From Promethearchaeota archaeon (GTDB lineage Archaea > Asgardarchaeota > Lokiarchaeia > Sigyniarchaeales > SOKP01), in contig JAUVXW010000008.1 of assembly GCA_030603385.1 (NCBI GenBank), positions 62,001 through 126,000 on the forward strand: DNA of 64,000 nucleotides, written 5' to 3'. The translations under genes and the position numbers were made by a program. The number at the start of each line of letters is the position of its first letter. Within the stretch, counting starts at the first letter, position 1. Shown piece after piece: positions 46,087 to 55,288 of this stretch. The notes beneath the pieces are model-generated. The model was not told where the DNA came from and ran no database searches. It was given only the letters and a program-made list of their open reading frames with translations.

Positions 46087-46716
46087 TTATGCTGCTTCCA
46101 TTGACTTTCCTGAAAGCTTTTTATAGTGATTTAGGACTGCTTGACGAGCCGCATAGACAAAAGCTCTCTTTACATTAATTCCTTGGATAGCAATTGTTTC
46201 ATAAATTAATGTATGGTCTAAATGTGCAGTATCCAATGCTTTTCTAATTTTAGATACTTCCACGATATCCTCTAGGTCGCGTTTATTGGCTAAAACTACC
46301 ATAGGCACATCCGGTTGGTCAAAGAGTTTTTCTGGTATCATTTTATTACCATAAAATCGTAGTAATTCCTTTAAACTCCAAATATTTTCGGTCCATTGGT
46401 CAATTAAAGAATCCCAGGTAAAAATAAGAGCATCCGTGCCTTTAAGAACAGTTTGACGTTGGAATTTGTGTCTTCGTTGTCCCGCAACAGTATAAACCTG
46501 AAAAACCACATTGGAAACCCGTGCCACAACACGATCAAAAAATAGTGTGCGTCCTGTGGGATCTTGTATCTGTTGCATATCTCCAGAGGCTAATCCTTCA
46601 CGACGATATACCCAATCCAGTGCGGTTGTTTTACCCCCAAGTGATGGACCGTAGAAACAAATTTTGAATACTAAGGTTCCATCGCCTCTTCTACTAGGAA
46701 TACCTGCCACCTCCAA
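46087..46716 (-). CDS. MglA-like small GTPase
   Basis: The 209-residue protein has G1 as GPSLGGKTT, G3 as TVAGQRRH and G4 as NKRD, with G5-like AIQG later. TVAGQ instead of DxxGQ is close to the TVPGQ of bacterial MglA/gliding GTPases, a Ras-family branch. Such GTPases act as polarity or membrane switches and pair with Roadblock/LC7 proteins, two of which are in the window. GC content is higher than in neighbours, as in the other small, probably highly expressed genes here. The start ATG is at 46716. Confidence 0.85.
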   Translation of the reverse strand: MEVAGIPSRRGDGTLVFKICFYGPSLGGKTTALDWVYRREGLASGDMQQIQDPTGRTLFFDRVVARVSNVVFQVYTVAGQRRHKFQRQTVLKGTDALIFTWDSLIDQWTENIWSLKELLRFYGNKMIPEKLFDQPDVPMVVLANKRDLEDIVEVSKIRKALDTAHLDHTLIYETIAIQGINVKRAFVYAARQAVLNHYKKLSGKSMEAA

Positions 46717-47009
46717 GATTTTTGACTTTCATTATAATCAATTATATCTACTTGAAAATTTATAATTTAAAATTCAGATTTATATTATTAAATCAATAAA
46801 ACTCTTGTAATATAAAAATTTGCAAAAGAAAAGTTTTGCGATTATTAACTATTAAAAACCTTGTTCTTATTTGTATTTACTTCTAATATCCAAATATTAT
46901 TAATAGGTTGTGAACCAAAATTAATTTAAATAATTAAAAGCTATTAAAAATATATAATTTTAAACATACTTAATAAAATTGATAGAAAATTTTAAGAGGT
47001 GTAGAGAGA

Positions 47010-47726
47010 ATTTATTGTAAAATTAATGGAGTTAATATTCCGCTTGTATCAACAGGAACATCACCTTTTTTCGGACCACCTACATTTGGAAATAGAGCCC
47101 AAGCTTACCGAGAAAAATTTATGACAAATGCAGATGCAATGCTGGAAATTATGGAAGGATGTTATGAAGCAGGAGGTCGAGGTATTGAAGCAGTACCTGG
47201 GGGTGCTGTCTGTAAGGCTATCAAAATAATGAAAGAAACACACAATGATTATATAGTGACCGGTTCTACTTTGCCAGGGCCTAATCCTAATGTTGAGGAC
47301 TTAATTGATGTTGAAGCAAAAGTAATTTTTGTGCATGGTGCTTATTCAGATAGAAAAGATGAAACGCTCCTCAAGTTATTAGATGATATTTCCTCTCGAG
47401 GTGTCATCCCTGGAGTAGCTACTCATAATCCGCTTTCTACCATAAATTACATTTTTGAAAATGCTCCAGATGTTAAGGCATTTCTGATCCCTTTCAATGC
47501 TAATGGGTTTATGATGGGAGACAAAATAGCTTTAGAAGAATTGGTTGATACAAATAGTGACTGCCACTTTATTGGCATGAAAACTCTGGATACTGGACGA
47601 TTAGAACCAGAAAAGGCATTTGAATACATTTCTAAACATAATATTTGTGCTGTTGCGATTGGTATGGTGGGGGTTGAGGAAGCACAAATTTCTACTAAGG
47701 TTGCTCTAAACGCTTTGCAAAAGTAA
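47010..47726 (+). CDS. Uncharacterised TIM-barrel protein, probable ATT start
   Basis: The first ATG is 47121, but the frame is open upstream to 46986 and those residues (KINGVNIPLVSTGTSPFFG, then NRAQAYREKF) look like the N-terminus of a TIM-barrel protein. No ATG, GTG or TTG is in frame, so I place the start at ATT 47010 behind AAGAGGTGTAGAGAGA. The rest has EIMEGCYEAGGRGIEAVP, GVATHNPLSTINYI and a C-terminal CAVAIGMVGVEEA, which resembles the end of aldo-keto reductases. The product would be 238 residues. Function not assigned. Confidence 0.62.
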   Translation: MYCKINGVNIPLVSTGTSPFFGPPTFGNRAQAYREKFMTNADAMLEIMEGCYEAGGRGIEAVPGGAVCKAIKIMKETHNDYIVTGSTLPGPNPNVEDLIDVEAKVIFVHGAYSDRKDETLLKLLDDISSRGVIPGVATHNPLSTINYIFENAPDVKAFLIPFNANGFMMGDKIALEELVDTNSDCHFIGMKTLDTGRLEPEKAFEYISKHNICAVAIGMVGVEEAQISTKVALNALQK

Positions 47727-47844
47727 TTAAAATTAATAAATGGTTTTCTATTAAGATGTACAAAAATGACTCAGAGATTCATATCTTCTTTGATGATTAT
47801 GATCATCAAAATTATGATTATAGAAAACATTAAGTTGAAGTAAT

Positions 47845-48999
47845 TTAGTAAAAAGGATTATGGTATCTTCCTTCTTCTTGTCGAGGTTGATATAATGTCT
47901 TTTGTCTAATTTCCTTATCAATCAAACCTTCGATATGACATAAATATTCATATTCATCCTTTAAGCAAAGCGTTATCGCGACACCTTTTTTGCTCATTCG
48001 AGAAGTCCTTCCAATTCGGTGGACATAGACATCAGGAAATTTAGGAATATCATAATTGAACACATGAGAAATATTTTCAATATCTAAACCTCTCGCGGCA
48101 ACATCAGTGGCGATAAGCATATTAATTTTATGGTTTCTAAAAGCTGAAAGTACATTTTCACGTTGAGCCTGCGAAAGACTACCGGAAATTATATTCACTC
48201 GATAATCAAAATTTCTAGCTGATTTCAACCTGTTTGATAACCAGGCTGCTGTCTTTTTCGTATTTACAAAAACTAATGCATGTTTAGGTTTTTCTCTTCT
48301 TAGTATCTTCAGAAAAGTGTTAAATTTCTGTTGGTAACTATCAATCATATAATAGAATTGCTTAGTACTTCCAACTGTTATATTATCTCTACTCAAATTT
48401 AAAAAATTAAACTTGTTTTTTGAAAATCTTTTAACAAGTTCTCTAATTTCTGAATAGAGGGTTGCTGAAAATAATAGAAACTGATAGTCTGTTTTTATTT
48501 GATTTAAGATAAATTGAACATCAGGAGCAAATCCCATATCCCAAAGACGATCTCCCTCGTCTAAAATAACGAACCGAAGGTTTCTAAAGTGGAGATTCCT
48601 CCTTTTATAGAGATCAATAACTCTCCCAGGGGTCCCTACGATTATATTAACACCTTGCTCTAGCTTTCTTATTTGGTTAGTAATCGAGACACCACCATAT
48701 ATCGTCATAGATTTAACTTTTGGATTTCTTAAATCTCTTATAACCCCTTCAACTTGTTTAGCAAGTTCCCTTGTTGGTACTAAAATAAGAGCCTCGTTGT
48801 CAAGGAATTTTAAGTTTTCTATTATAGGAAGTACAAAAGCTAAAGTTTTCCCACTTCCTGTCTTAGCTTGAGCCATAATATTTTGACCCTCTAATATTAA
48901 AGGGATGGCTACTTTTTGGACAGGCGTAGGTTTAAGTATATTCAAATTCCGTAAAGCGTTAACATTTTTACTGTTAATGCCTAATTCTTCAAAATTCAG
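47845..48999 (-). CDS. DEAD-box RNA helicase, probable CTG start
   Basis: The helicase core is complete: AKTGSGKT, PTRELAKQ, DEGD (a variant of DEAD), SAT and HRIGRTSRM. The usual start is TTG 48945, but 18 in-frame codons upstream read FEELGINSKNVNALRNLNI, the Phe and Q-motif helix typical of DEAD proteins. A TGA lies three codons further up. The only near-start is CTG 48999, behind TGTGAAATAAA. I use it; the protein would be 384 residues. The role is likely RNA unwinding in ribosome or RNA turnover. Confidence 0.87.
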   Translation of the reverse strand: MNFEELGINSKNVNALRNLNILKPTPVQKVAIPLILEGQNIMAQAKTGSGKTLAFVLPIIENLKFLDNEALILVPTRELAKQVEGVIRDLRNPKVKSMTIYGGVSITNQIRKLEQGVNIIVGTPGRVIDLYKRRNLHFRNLRFVILDEGDRLWDMGFAPDVQFILNQIKTDYQFLLFSATLYSEIRELVKRFSKNKFNFLNLSRDNITVGSTKQFYYMIDSYQQKFNTFLKILRREKPKHALVFVNTKKTAAWLSNRLKSARNFDYRVNIISGSLSQAQRENVLSAFRNHKINMLIATDVAARGLDIENISHVFNYDIPKFPDVYVHRIGRTSRMSKKGVAITLCLKDEYEYLCHIEGLIDKEIRQKTLYQPRQEEGRYHNPFY

Positions 49000-49266
49000 T
49001 TTATTTCACAAAAAGTTTTATCGTTTTTTCACACAATTTCAAGAAGGAAAATGATTCTTTAAAGAAAAAGCTTTCTATAATTACTTTTAATATTGTACTT
49101 ATAATATATTGTAAGTTCGAAAATTCTTTACAATATTTCATTTAGAAAAATTCGTGTAATTGTTTCGTTCATTTTCCGATTTCCGAATATTAAAAAACAT
49201 GGAGTAACATCATATATAAAGATAAATCGAATTTGAAAAGAGATAAAAAAGTTTTGGGCTTTAAAA

Positions 49267-52200
49267 ATGAAAGAACTCTTGAAAATGTATGATGTTTCTG
49301 AGGAAGCTATTAAAGTATATCTTGAAGGAGTAGGTAAATTTCCATTTACATTATCAGAAATACATAAAACTTTACCAAAATCTTCGGTTGATGAAGTTAA
49401 ACAAACTGTGAGTGAGCTTATTGACAAAAAACTGGTTTTAATTATGAAATCTAAATTTTCAGACATTTTTCCTCATTATCTTTTTCTTCCACCATTCGCA
49501 GCAGTGATTAATGCTTTCTCAAAATTAGATGAAAATTATGAGGATATAACCCCTCAAGTTAAAGAAGACAACACTACGATTGAAGTGTTTCAAGATAATT
49601 TATTGCAAGATATTGAATTGATTAGTCAAGATTTAATAGAAGTAATTTCAACTCAATTTGAAGGCAATCAGACAACAGAGATTTTATCTGAAGTTGAGAA
49701 AAATGTTAAGAAATTCTCTCAAGTATTGTTAACTGAAGTAAATGAATTAATTGCAAAATTAAAAACACGATCCATAGTTAATGAGATTGAAATTGAGCGT
49801 GTAATGAGAGCTGTTAATCAGAAAATTGATGAATCTGAAGAAATAATTTCTAATATGTTTACTCAATTTAGAGATATCATTGGTGAGATGGGTTCAGCAA
49901 GTATAAATACTGAAGTTGAATCATTTAAAACATTTATTAGAAAATTAGGTGAATCAATTGATAAGAGAAGTAATGAAATTGTCCAAGATCCAAAGTCTTC
50001 ACCTTTAAAAAATCAACAAAAGTTAGAACAATCATTCTACAATGTCTTAATAGATTATATAAGTAAGGATCATATTTCTGTTGACAAATTTCTACCTCTT
50101 AATAGCCTTGAAAAGATACAAGAAATTATTACTCTTTTGTTAGAAAGATGTAAAGAAGAATTAATTATAATCGTTCCAAATATAGAAGACTTTATACCCC
50201 TAGATGAATTTGATTTAGAATATTCTGAAGACGCTGATTCTGAGCTTTCCATAAGGAATATATCTCCAACTTTAAAGAAGCCAGTTATACCTCCAAAGAG
50301 CAAACCTTCCATTAGTAAGAAACAGAAAAAAGAATTAATAGAAAAGATTGATTTTACAGCAAAACGAGTTGCTGACCTTAAAGGATATGAGTTGAGTCAT
50401 GATGTCGCTGATATTTTAGCAAAGATTTCAGAAATTAATCCTGAATCTCTTATCATCGAGAATGTACAAGGTTGGTTAAATAGGTTATTACTTATAAGGA
50501 GATTTCTTGATCAAAATACGCAATATTTAATACTAGAAGATATTGAGAAATGGAAAAAAGATTATTTAAAAATTAAGAAAAAAGAAGCTGAACCTGAGCA
50601 GACTGTAAAAGATGGCTCTGAGAGTGCGATATACAATGGAAAAAACATTGATCCTGGAATGATAGTCAAAGATTTAAAATTATCAATAATTTCTACTGAA
50701 CTCCATAACAATAAACATGTTAATGCTCTAAAAAAGAAGGGTATTGAATATTTAAGGCTTAAGAATAATAATACAGTTGCCATTATTGGAGATGGTATGT
50801 ATTTAGTATTTGGTATTAGTCAAAAGATTAAAAAAGATTCCAATTATGAAATTACTGGATTTACTACATCGTTTAAACCTTTAATGGAGCTGATCCAACC
50901 AAATATTCTAAAAATTATTAATGAAGCTAAACCAACTAGGGAAATTCAGATTAATGAAGGATTTAATGAAATTATCGAGAATATAAATGATTATAGCGGA
51001 AAGAAAATATCCACAAAATTAAAGGATCTACTTAATGTAGCTTTTGAAAAGGACGGGATCTCCCTTAATATTTTAGAATTTAAGTTGTTGGTTAGCAAGT
51101 TAGAAAAGATTTATTACCCTCTAGAGGATGATATGAAAGCATACGTAATTGAAGAATTGGATAAATTGAATAAAGAATTTTCCTCGTTAGAATTAATGTA
51201 TCCCCCAGAGTTTAGACCTCCAATTATTGATGAGAAATCAACAGAAGTATTAGAACAAGGACTTGAGTCTGAAGATAAAGAAATTGAACCGCTGGATCCT
51301 GAGAAAGTGAATAACCTTTTCGATCTCTTTTTGGAAAAAATTGATGACCTTAAAGGTGTAGAGTTAGGGGTTCAGATTGATAAATTCATAGAAGTAATTT
51401 TAAAATTGCAAGGTCATTCACAAATCGTTGATTGGAAGAGTAATTTATCTAATTTAGATAAGGCATTAGATGAACCACTTAAAGAAAAAATAAGACAGGA
51501 TTTCCTTACTTGGAAGAAAGGGATTTTAAATCCAGCACTTACAGGTCAAACACCAAAATCGGAAGAATATGTTGATTCATCGGCAACTCAGAAAGATTAC
51601 ATGTCCGAAATTGAAGAGGAATACATAAGTCCTGGATTATCACAATCACAATTTCAATCAGATGACATTACTTCTTCTGAATCTAAAGGTGATAGTGAAG
51701 AACAAAAAATTGATCCATCTGTAAAAATGAAAGAGGAATTTGACGATATTGAGAAAAATTTCACGGAATTAAACGGTGTGGATATTAGTAAAAAAATACA
51801 AAATATTGTTGATATATTTTTAGAAACTGAAGGGTATTCAATGGATCTTAAAGAAATTAAAGATTGGATAAGTAAACTTCGAAGAATAAGAAAGCCACTT
51901 GATGATGAGATCAAAGAAGATTTTGTTATAGCTTTCTTTAAATGGAAAGAAAAATATTCAAAAGGAGACTCAGACAACCAGACATTAGATTTTGGTCCTT
52001 CTTTTGAATATTCAGAAGAAGATCATGATACTCTTGATGGGGAAAACAGAAAAAGTTTAAATAATAAAATCGAAAGTTTGATTCAAGCCACTAATATCTC
52101 TACAGGCAATAAATTGAGTGGTGAATTGCAAGATATATCAGATATTGTTTTGCGATCTCATGGCGCTGTCGCTGCCAATGTTATAAGACAATGGATTAGT

Positions 52201-52290
52201 AAATTAAGATCGATAAGAGATCTCTTAGAAGATGAAATCCGGGAAGAATTTCTAGAAGAGTTAGAGATGTGGAAAGAAAAATTTGTTTAA
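49267..52290 (+). CDS. 1007-aa protein with N-terminal winged helix and repeated helical modules
   Basis: The first ~85 residues look like a winged-helix domain (TLSEIHKTLP, VKQTVSELIDKKLVLIMKSK). A coiled-coil segment follows to about 300. Then about five copies of a 75-90 residue helical module begin near 352, 566, 681, 823 and 928. Each starts with a D-L-K/N-G-x-E-L-S-like turn and ends with W-L/I-x-K-L-x-x-I-R-x-x-L-x-x-x-I and W-K-x-K-Y-like helices. Acidic linkers separate them. I do not recognise a named family. It is convergent with the methyltransferase gene at 52299, only 8 bp away. Confidence 0.75.
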   Translation: MKELLKMYDVSEEAIKVYLEGVGKFPFTLSEIHKTLPKSSVDEVKQTVSELIDKKLVLIMKSKFSDIFPHYLFLPPFAAVINAFSKLDENYEDITPQVKEDNTTIEVFQDNLLQDIELISQDLIEVISTQFEGNQTTEILSEVEKNVKKFSQVLLTEVNELIAKLKTRSIVNEIEIERVMRAVNQKIDESEEIISNMFTQFRDIIGEMGSASINTEVESFKTFIRKLGESIDKRSNEIVQDPKSSPLKNQQKLEQSFYNVLIDYISKDHISVDKFLPLNSLEKIQEIITLLLERCKEELIIIVPNIEDFIPLDEFDLEYSEDADSELSIRNISPTLKKPVIPPKSKPSISKKQKKELIEKIDFTAKRVADLKGYELSHDVADILAKISEINPESLIIENVQGWLNRLLLIRRFLDQNTQYLILEDIEKWKKDYLKIKKKEAEPEQTVKDGSESAIYNGKNIDPGMIVKDLKLSIISTELHNNKHVNALKKKGIEYLRLKNNNTVAIIGDGMYLVFGISQKIKKDSNYEITGFTTSFKPLMELIQPNILKIINEAKPTREIQINEGFNEIIENINDYSGKKISTKLKDLLNVAFEKDGISLNILEFKLLVSKLEKIYYPLEDDMKAYVIEELDKLNKEFSSLELMYPPEFRPPIIDEKSTEVLEQGLESEDKEIEPLDPEKVNNLFDLFLEKIDDLKGVELGVQIDKFIEVILKLQGHSQIVDWKSNLSNLDKALDEPLKEKIRQDFLTWKKGILNPALTGQTPKSEEYVDSSATQKDYMSEIEEEYISPGLSQSQFQSDDITSSESKGDSEEQKIDPSVKMKEEFDDIEKNFTELNGVDISKKIQNIVDIFLETEGYSMDLKEIKDWISKLRRIRKPLDDEIKEDFVIAFFKWKEKYSKGDSDNQTLDFGPSFEYSEEDHDTLDGENRKSLNNKIESLIQATNISTGNKLSGELQDISDIVLRSHGAVAANVIRQWISKLRSIRDLLEDEIREEFLEELEMWKEKFV

Positions 52291-52298
52291 TCGGAAAT

Positions 52299-54491
52299 TT
52301 ATATAAAAACAACTTGTTCGACTAAATCTCTGATTTTTATTAACTTCCTATTTATTAAAATTCGAACTTTCTTTGATGTGATTTTTGGATTATTGATGAA
52401 TAATTCTTGAACCATCACATGACACGTTTTACCTTTTTTAGCTAATTTTCTATGAATTGGATTATTTTCATCGTAAGTCGGAATAGGAAACATAAAAGGT
52501 CGCTTATGTATATGCCTTGAACTTTTTATAAGTCTTATATTTTTTGATAAATTTGGAGCGTTCAAAATTGCTGATAAATAATAAGCTTCTTCTTGTATAT
52601 CAGTAGAATAATAATAGTTTTCCGATCCAATAATTACTTTTTGTTCTTCGTTATTAATAACAGTAGCTTTTAGATGAGAGCCACTTGCGTTGTAAACAAC
52701 AAGAAAAGATTTATTATTTATTTGCTTTTGTAATTTATTCCAATAATTCAAATTATCATATAAAGTATCTATCTTGGTCGTTTCCTTTTTATTTTCTTGA
52801 TAAAAACTATTTACTTCATTATAGAAACCTTGAGCCTTCGGATAATGTTGAAGAAAATCATGGTTAAACATTAGTTGTTCATTAATCGGTAAAAACACAT
52901 CTTTCAATTCTTTTAAATGAAAAGGGATAAGCTGTAAGTTTAAAAAGGTTTTAAAGTGAAATTTTTGCTCAATTTCTTTATTTTGAAATTGAAATTCCCA
53001 TCTTTCTTTTGCTCTTGATAAAATATCAGGATCAGAATCAATTATAAGATATTTCCCTTTTTTTTCTCTAATTTGGAAAAATACAAGAGCTCTAGGAACT
53101 AAGGTTGCTCCTTGTAGAAATTTTTTTTTATAGGGGCTATTTTCTAAATTGTTTAAAATATTTAATTCGTGGATTGGTAAAATTAATTTAGCACCATTAT
53201 CCTCAATTTTTAAACTTGAATAATATATTTCTTCTTGTAATTCAATTTTGTTATTAAAGATCTTTGCTTTTATCGGATACCGTTTACTAATTGATATATT
53301 GCTATTTTGACCAATATATTCCGCTTTAAGACAGACGTGATTGACATTAAAAAAATAATTATTAGGGAAATCCCAAATTTCTAAATCTTTATTGAAAATT
53401 GAAAACGCCCTAAATTCGAAGCAATGGTCGCCGATCAAGGAACTTTTGGGCATGACAAAAAATATTTTACCCTTCTTTTTCAGAAATTTTACAGGGATAG
53501 CATAAAAAAAAATCGCTGCTAATTCTATATGAGTAATATATTGACTTGAAGGTTTAATATCTAATTTATCAGATAATTCTCGAATTTTTATCTGGTAGTC
53601 TTTATCAAACAAATCCTTATATGTTAACCATGGAGGATTTCCTATCACTAAATCAAATGAATTAAATATGTCATTTATATTTAGATTTAAAATTTTTTTA
53701 CAATAATCTGGAAATAAAGAATCACAGAGAAAAATATTTATATTTGGGAATTGTTCTTCCTCAATTTTGAAATGTTCTAAAAGTATTAAAAAGATGTTGA
53801 CTTTTGCTGTAATAATCGCTAAAGGGTTTACGTCAAATCCAAAGACATTATTTATTGCTTTAAGCTTATTGGAAGGAGAATTCTGAGAATCAAGAATCTC
53901 TATTATTATACTAATTAAGAAATTTCCTGAACCGCATGATGGATCTAAAATTTTTGACCCAAATTCATAGAAATCCTCCAACATCTTCTTTACAAGATGT
54001 AATGGAGTAAAAAATTCTCCTCTTTTATGTCTAATGTCAGAAATGAAAATTTGTTGATAGAGCTGACTGAATATATCCTGTTTTTCAAATATACCGCCTT
54101 TTATTTCATTATATATCTTCTTAAATAGTCCTTTTTTGATAGATGTCCAGAAAAAGTATTCAAATTCGAAGATTTTAAATTTTTTGATTCTCTTTTCAAC
54201 GCTATCATTATATATCTCTTCAAAACTAAGATTTTTAATAAATCCTATCTTAACCAAGACTAAAATCTTTAATATTTGGGCAAAATAAGTATGTTTTTGA
54301 AAAAGCTCTGAAGAAATATCCTTACCATAAATATTATTGAATGTTTTTACCCATTTTTTATAATTAATTTCATAATTCTTCTCGGAGATAGAACTATGTT
54401 TGAGGAATTTCATAAATTCATTATATATCTCTGAATTTACACCAAAAATCTTTGTAATAACTTCGGAATTTATTAATTTTTTAATTCCCAT
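52299..54491 (-). CDS. Gamma-class N6-adenine DNA methyltransferase, type IIG-like
   Basis: The 730-residue protein has SAM motif I DPSCGSGNF near residue 182 and motif IV NPPWLTY near 283, so the order and size fit type I HsdM or type IIG enzymes. An N-terminal helical region (about 1-150) precedes the catalytic part; a D...ExK nuclease motif is not evident there. A C-terminal region from about 440 could be the target-recognition part. No specificity or restriction gene is next to it. Confidence 0.82.
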   Translation of the reverse strand: MGIKKLINSEVITKIFGVNSEIYNEFMKFLKHSSISEKNYEINYKKWVKTFNNIYGKDISSELFQKHTYFAQILKILVLVKIGFIKNLSFEEIYNDSVEKRIKKFKIFEFEYFFWTSIKKGLFKKIYNEIKGGIFEKQDIFSQLYQQIFISDIRHKRGEFFTPLHLVKKMLEDFYEFGSKILDPSCGSGNFLISIIIEILDSQNSPSNKLKAINNVFGFDVNPLAIITAKVNIFLILLEHFKIEEEQFPNINIFLCDSLFPDYCKKILNLNINDIFNSFDLVIGNPPWLTYKDLFDKDYQIKIRELSDKLDIKPSSQYITHIELAAIFFYAIPVKFLKKKGKIFFVMPKSSLIGDHCFEFRAFSIFNKDLEIWDFPNNYFFNVNHVCLKAEYIGQNSNISISKRYPIKAKIFNNKIELQEEIYYSSLKIEDNGAKLILPIHELNILNNLENSPYKKKFLQGATLVPRALVFFQIREKKGKYLIIDSDPDILSRAKERWEFQFQNKEIEQKFHFKTFLNLQLIPFHLKELKDVFLPINEQLMFNHDFLQHYPKAQGFYNEVNSFYQENKKETTKIDTLYDNLNYWNKLQKQINNKSFLVVYNASGSHLKATVINNEEQKVIIGSENYYYSTDIQEEAYYLSAILNAPNLSKNIRLIKSSRHIHKRPFMFPIPTYDENNPIHRKLAKKGKTCHVMVQELFINNPKITSKKVRILINRKLIKIRDLVEQVVFI

Positions 54492-54549
54492 TTTGAAAAG
54501 TAAAGAACTATAATGTAAAAAAGAATTGAAAATAAAAAAAAAGGTTATC

Positions 54550-55095
54550 TTACTTTCTCATAAATGTTGGAAGCATGAAAGAAAAAATCTTTGCAATTTT
54601 CCTTAATTTTGCTTTCTCTTGTATTGATGTGATAATTAATACCGAATTTGATAGTTCTTCTCTATCCAAAGAACCCCCTGAATAAATTGCTTGGTTAGTA
54701 TTGAATACCAACAAAAATCTCACATTGGGATTATTAATTATACTTATCCCTTCAGTAACCTTCAAATCATCATAGATAGGTCGAAGATTTTTTGGTAAAT
54801 CTCCTCTATCATTTGTGATTAAAAGTACAGGAATCCCTTTTTGAGTAACTTTTTTTAATTCCTTTGAGTAGAACTCATCAACTTTCGGTGTAACAATATT
54901 TAGTTGTTCTTTAGTTGACGCAATTAAATTTAACAGTTGATCATTAAGCACATTTCTTTTCTCTTGCCCACCAGAAGATTCTATGTTAAACATTCCAACT
55001 AATGTCATAATTTTATTTTCTAATGAAGCTATTTCCTGCTTCAAACGTTTATTTTCTACACGTAACTCGAGTAACCGGTCGGAAATTTTATACAC
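54550..55095 (-). CDS. Coiled-coil protein with PLD-like (single-motif-free) domain
   Basis: The 181-residue product starts at GTG 55095. The first 35 residues are a coiled coil; the rest resembles the sugar/effector-binding PLD-like domain seen in TrmB-type regulators (NLIASTKEQLNIVTPKVDEFYSKELKKVTQKGIPVLLIT is spread over about 40 residues). The HxK motif of phospholipase D is missing, so it is not an active PLD. Unlike TrmB it has no helix-turn-helix at its start. Possibly a sensor or adaptor belonging to the CHAT-actin cluster. Confidence 0.55.
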   Translation of the reverse strand: MYKISDRLLELRVENKRLKQEIASLENKIMTLVGMFNIESSGGQEKRNVLNDQLLNLIASTKEQLNIVTPKVDEFYSKELKKVTQKGIPVLLITNDRGDLPKNLRPIYDDLKVTEGISIINNPNVRFLLVFNTNQAIYSGGSLDREELSNSVLIITSIQEKAKLRKIAKIFSFMLPTFMRK

Positions 55096-55288
55096 TCACC
55101 ATTTTTGTCAATTTTTTCAACTCAAAACATGCTTCCATTCATTAAATAAGTTTTAATTAATTTCTTTTTAAATAATGAATTTTACAAGTTTGATATTTTA
55201 AATTTAATTTAATTCTTGTATTAATTAATTAAAATTTTCTTTATAAATATTTTTTATCCCATATTTTTTTATATAAAAAGTTTTAAAT

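Noticed and set aside
49128..49466. 112-codon minus-strand frame
   Set aside because: Overlaps the winged-helix start of the 1007-aa protein and has no motif; a shadow.
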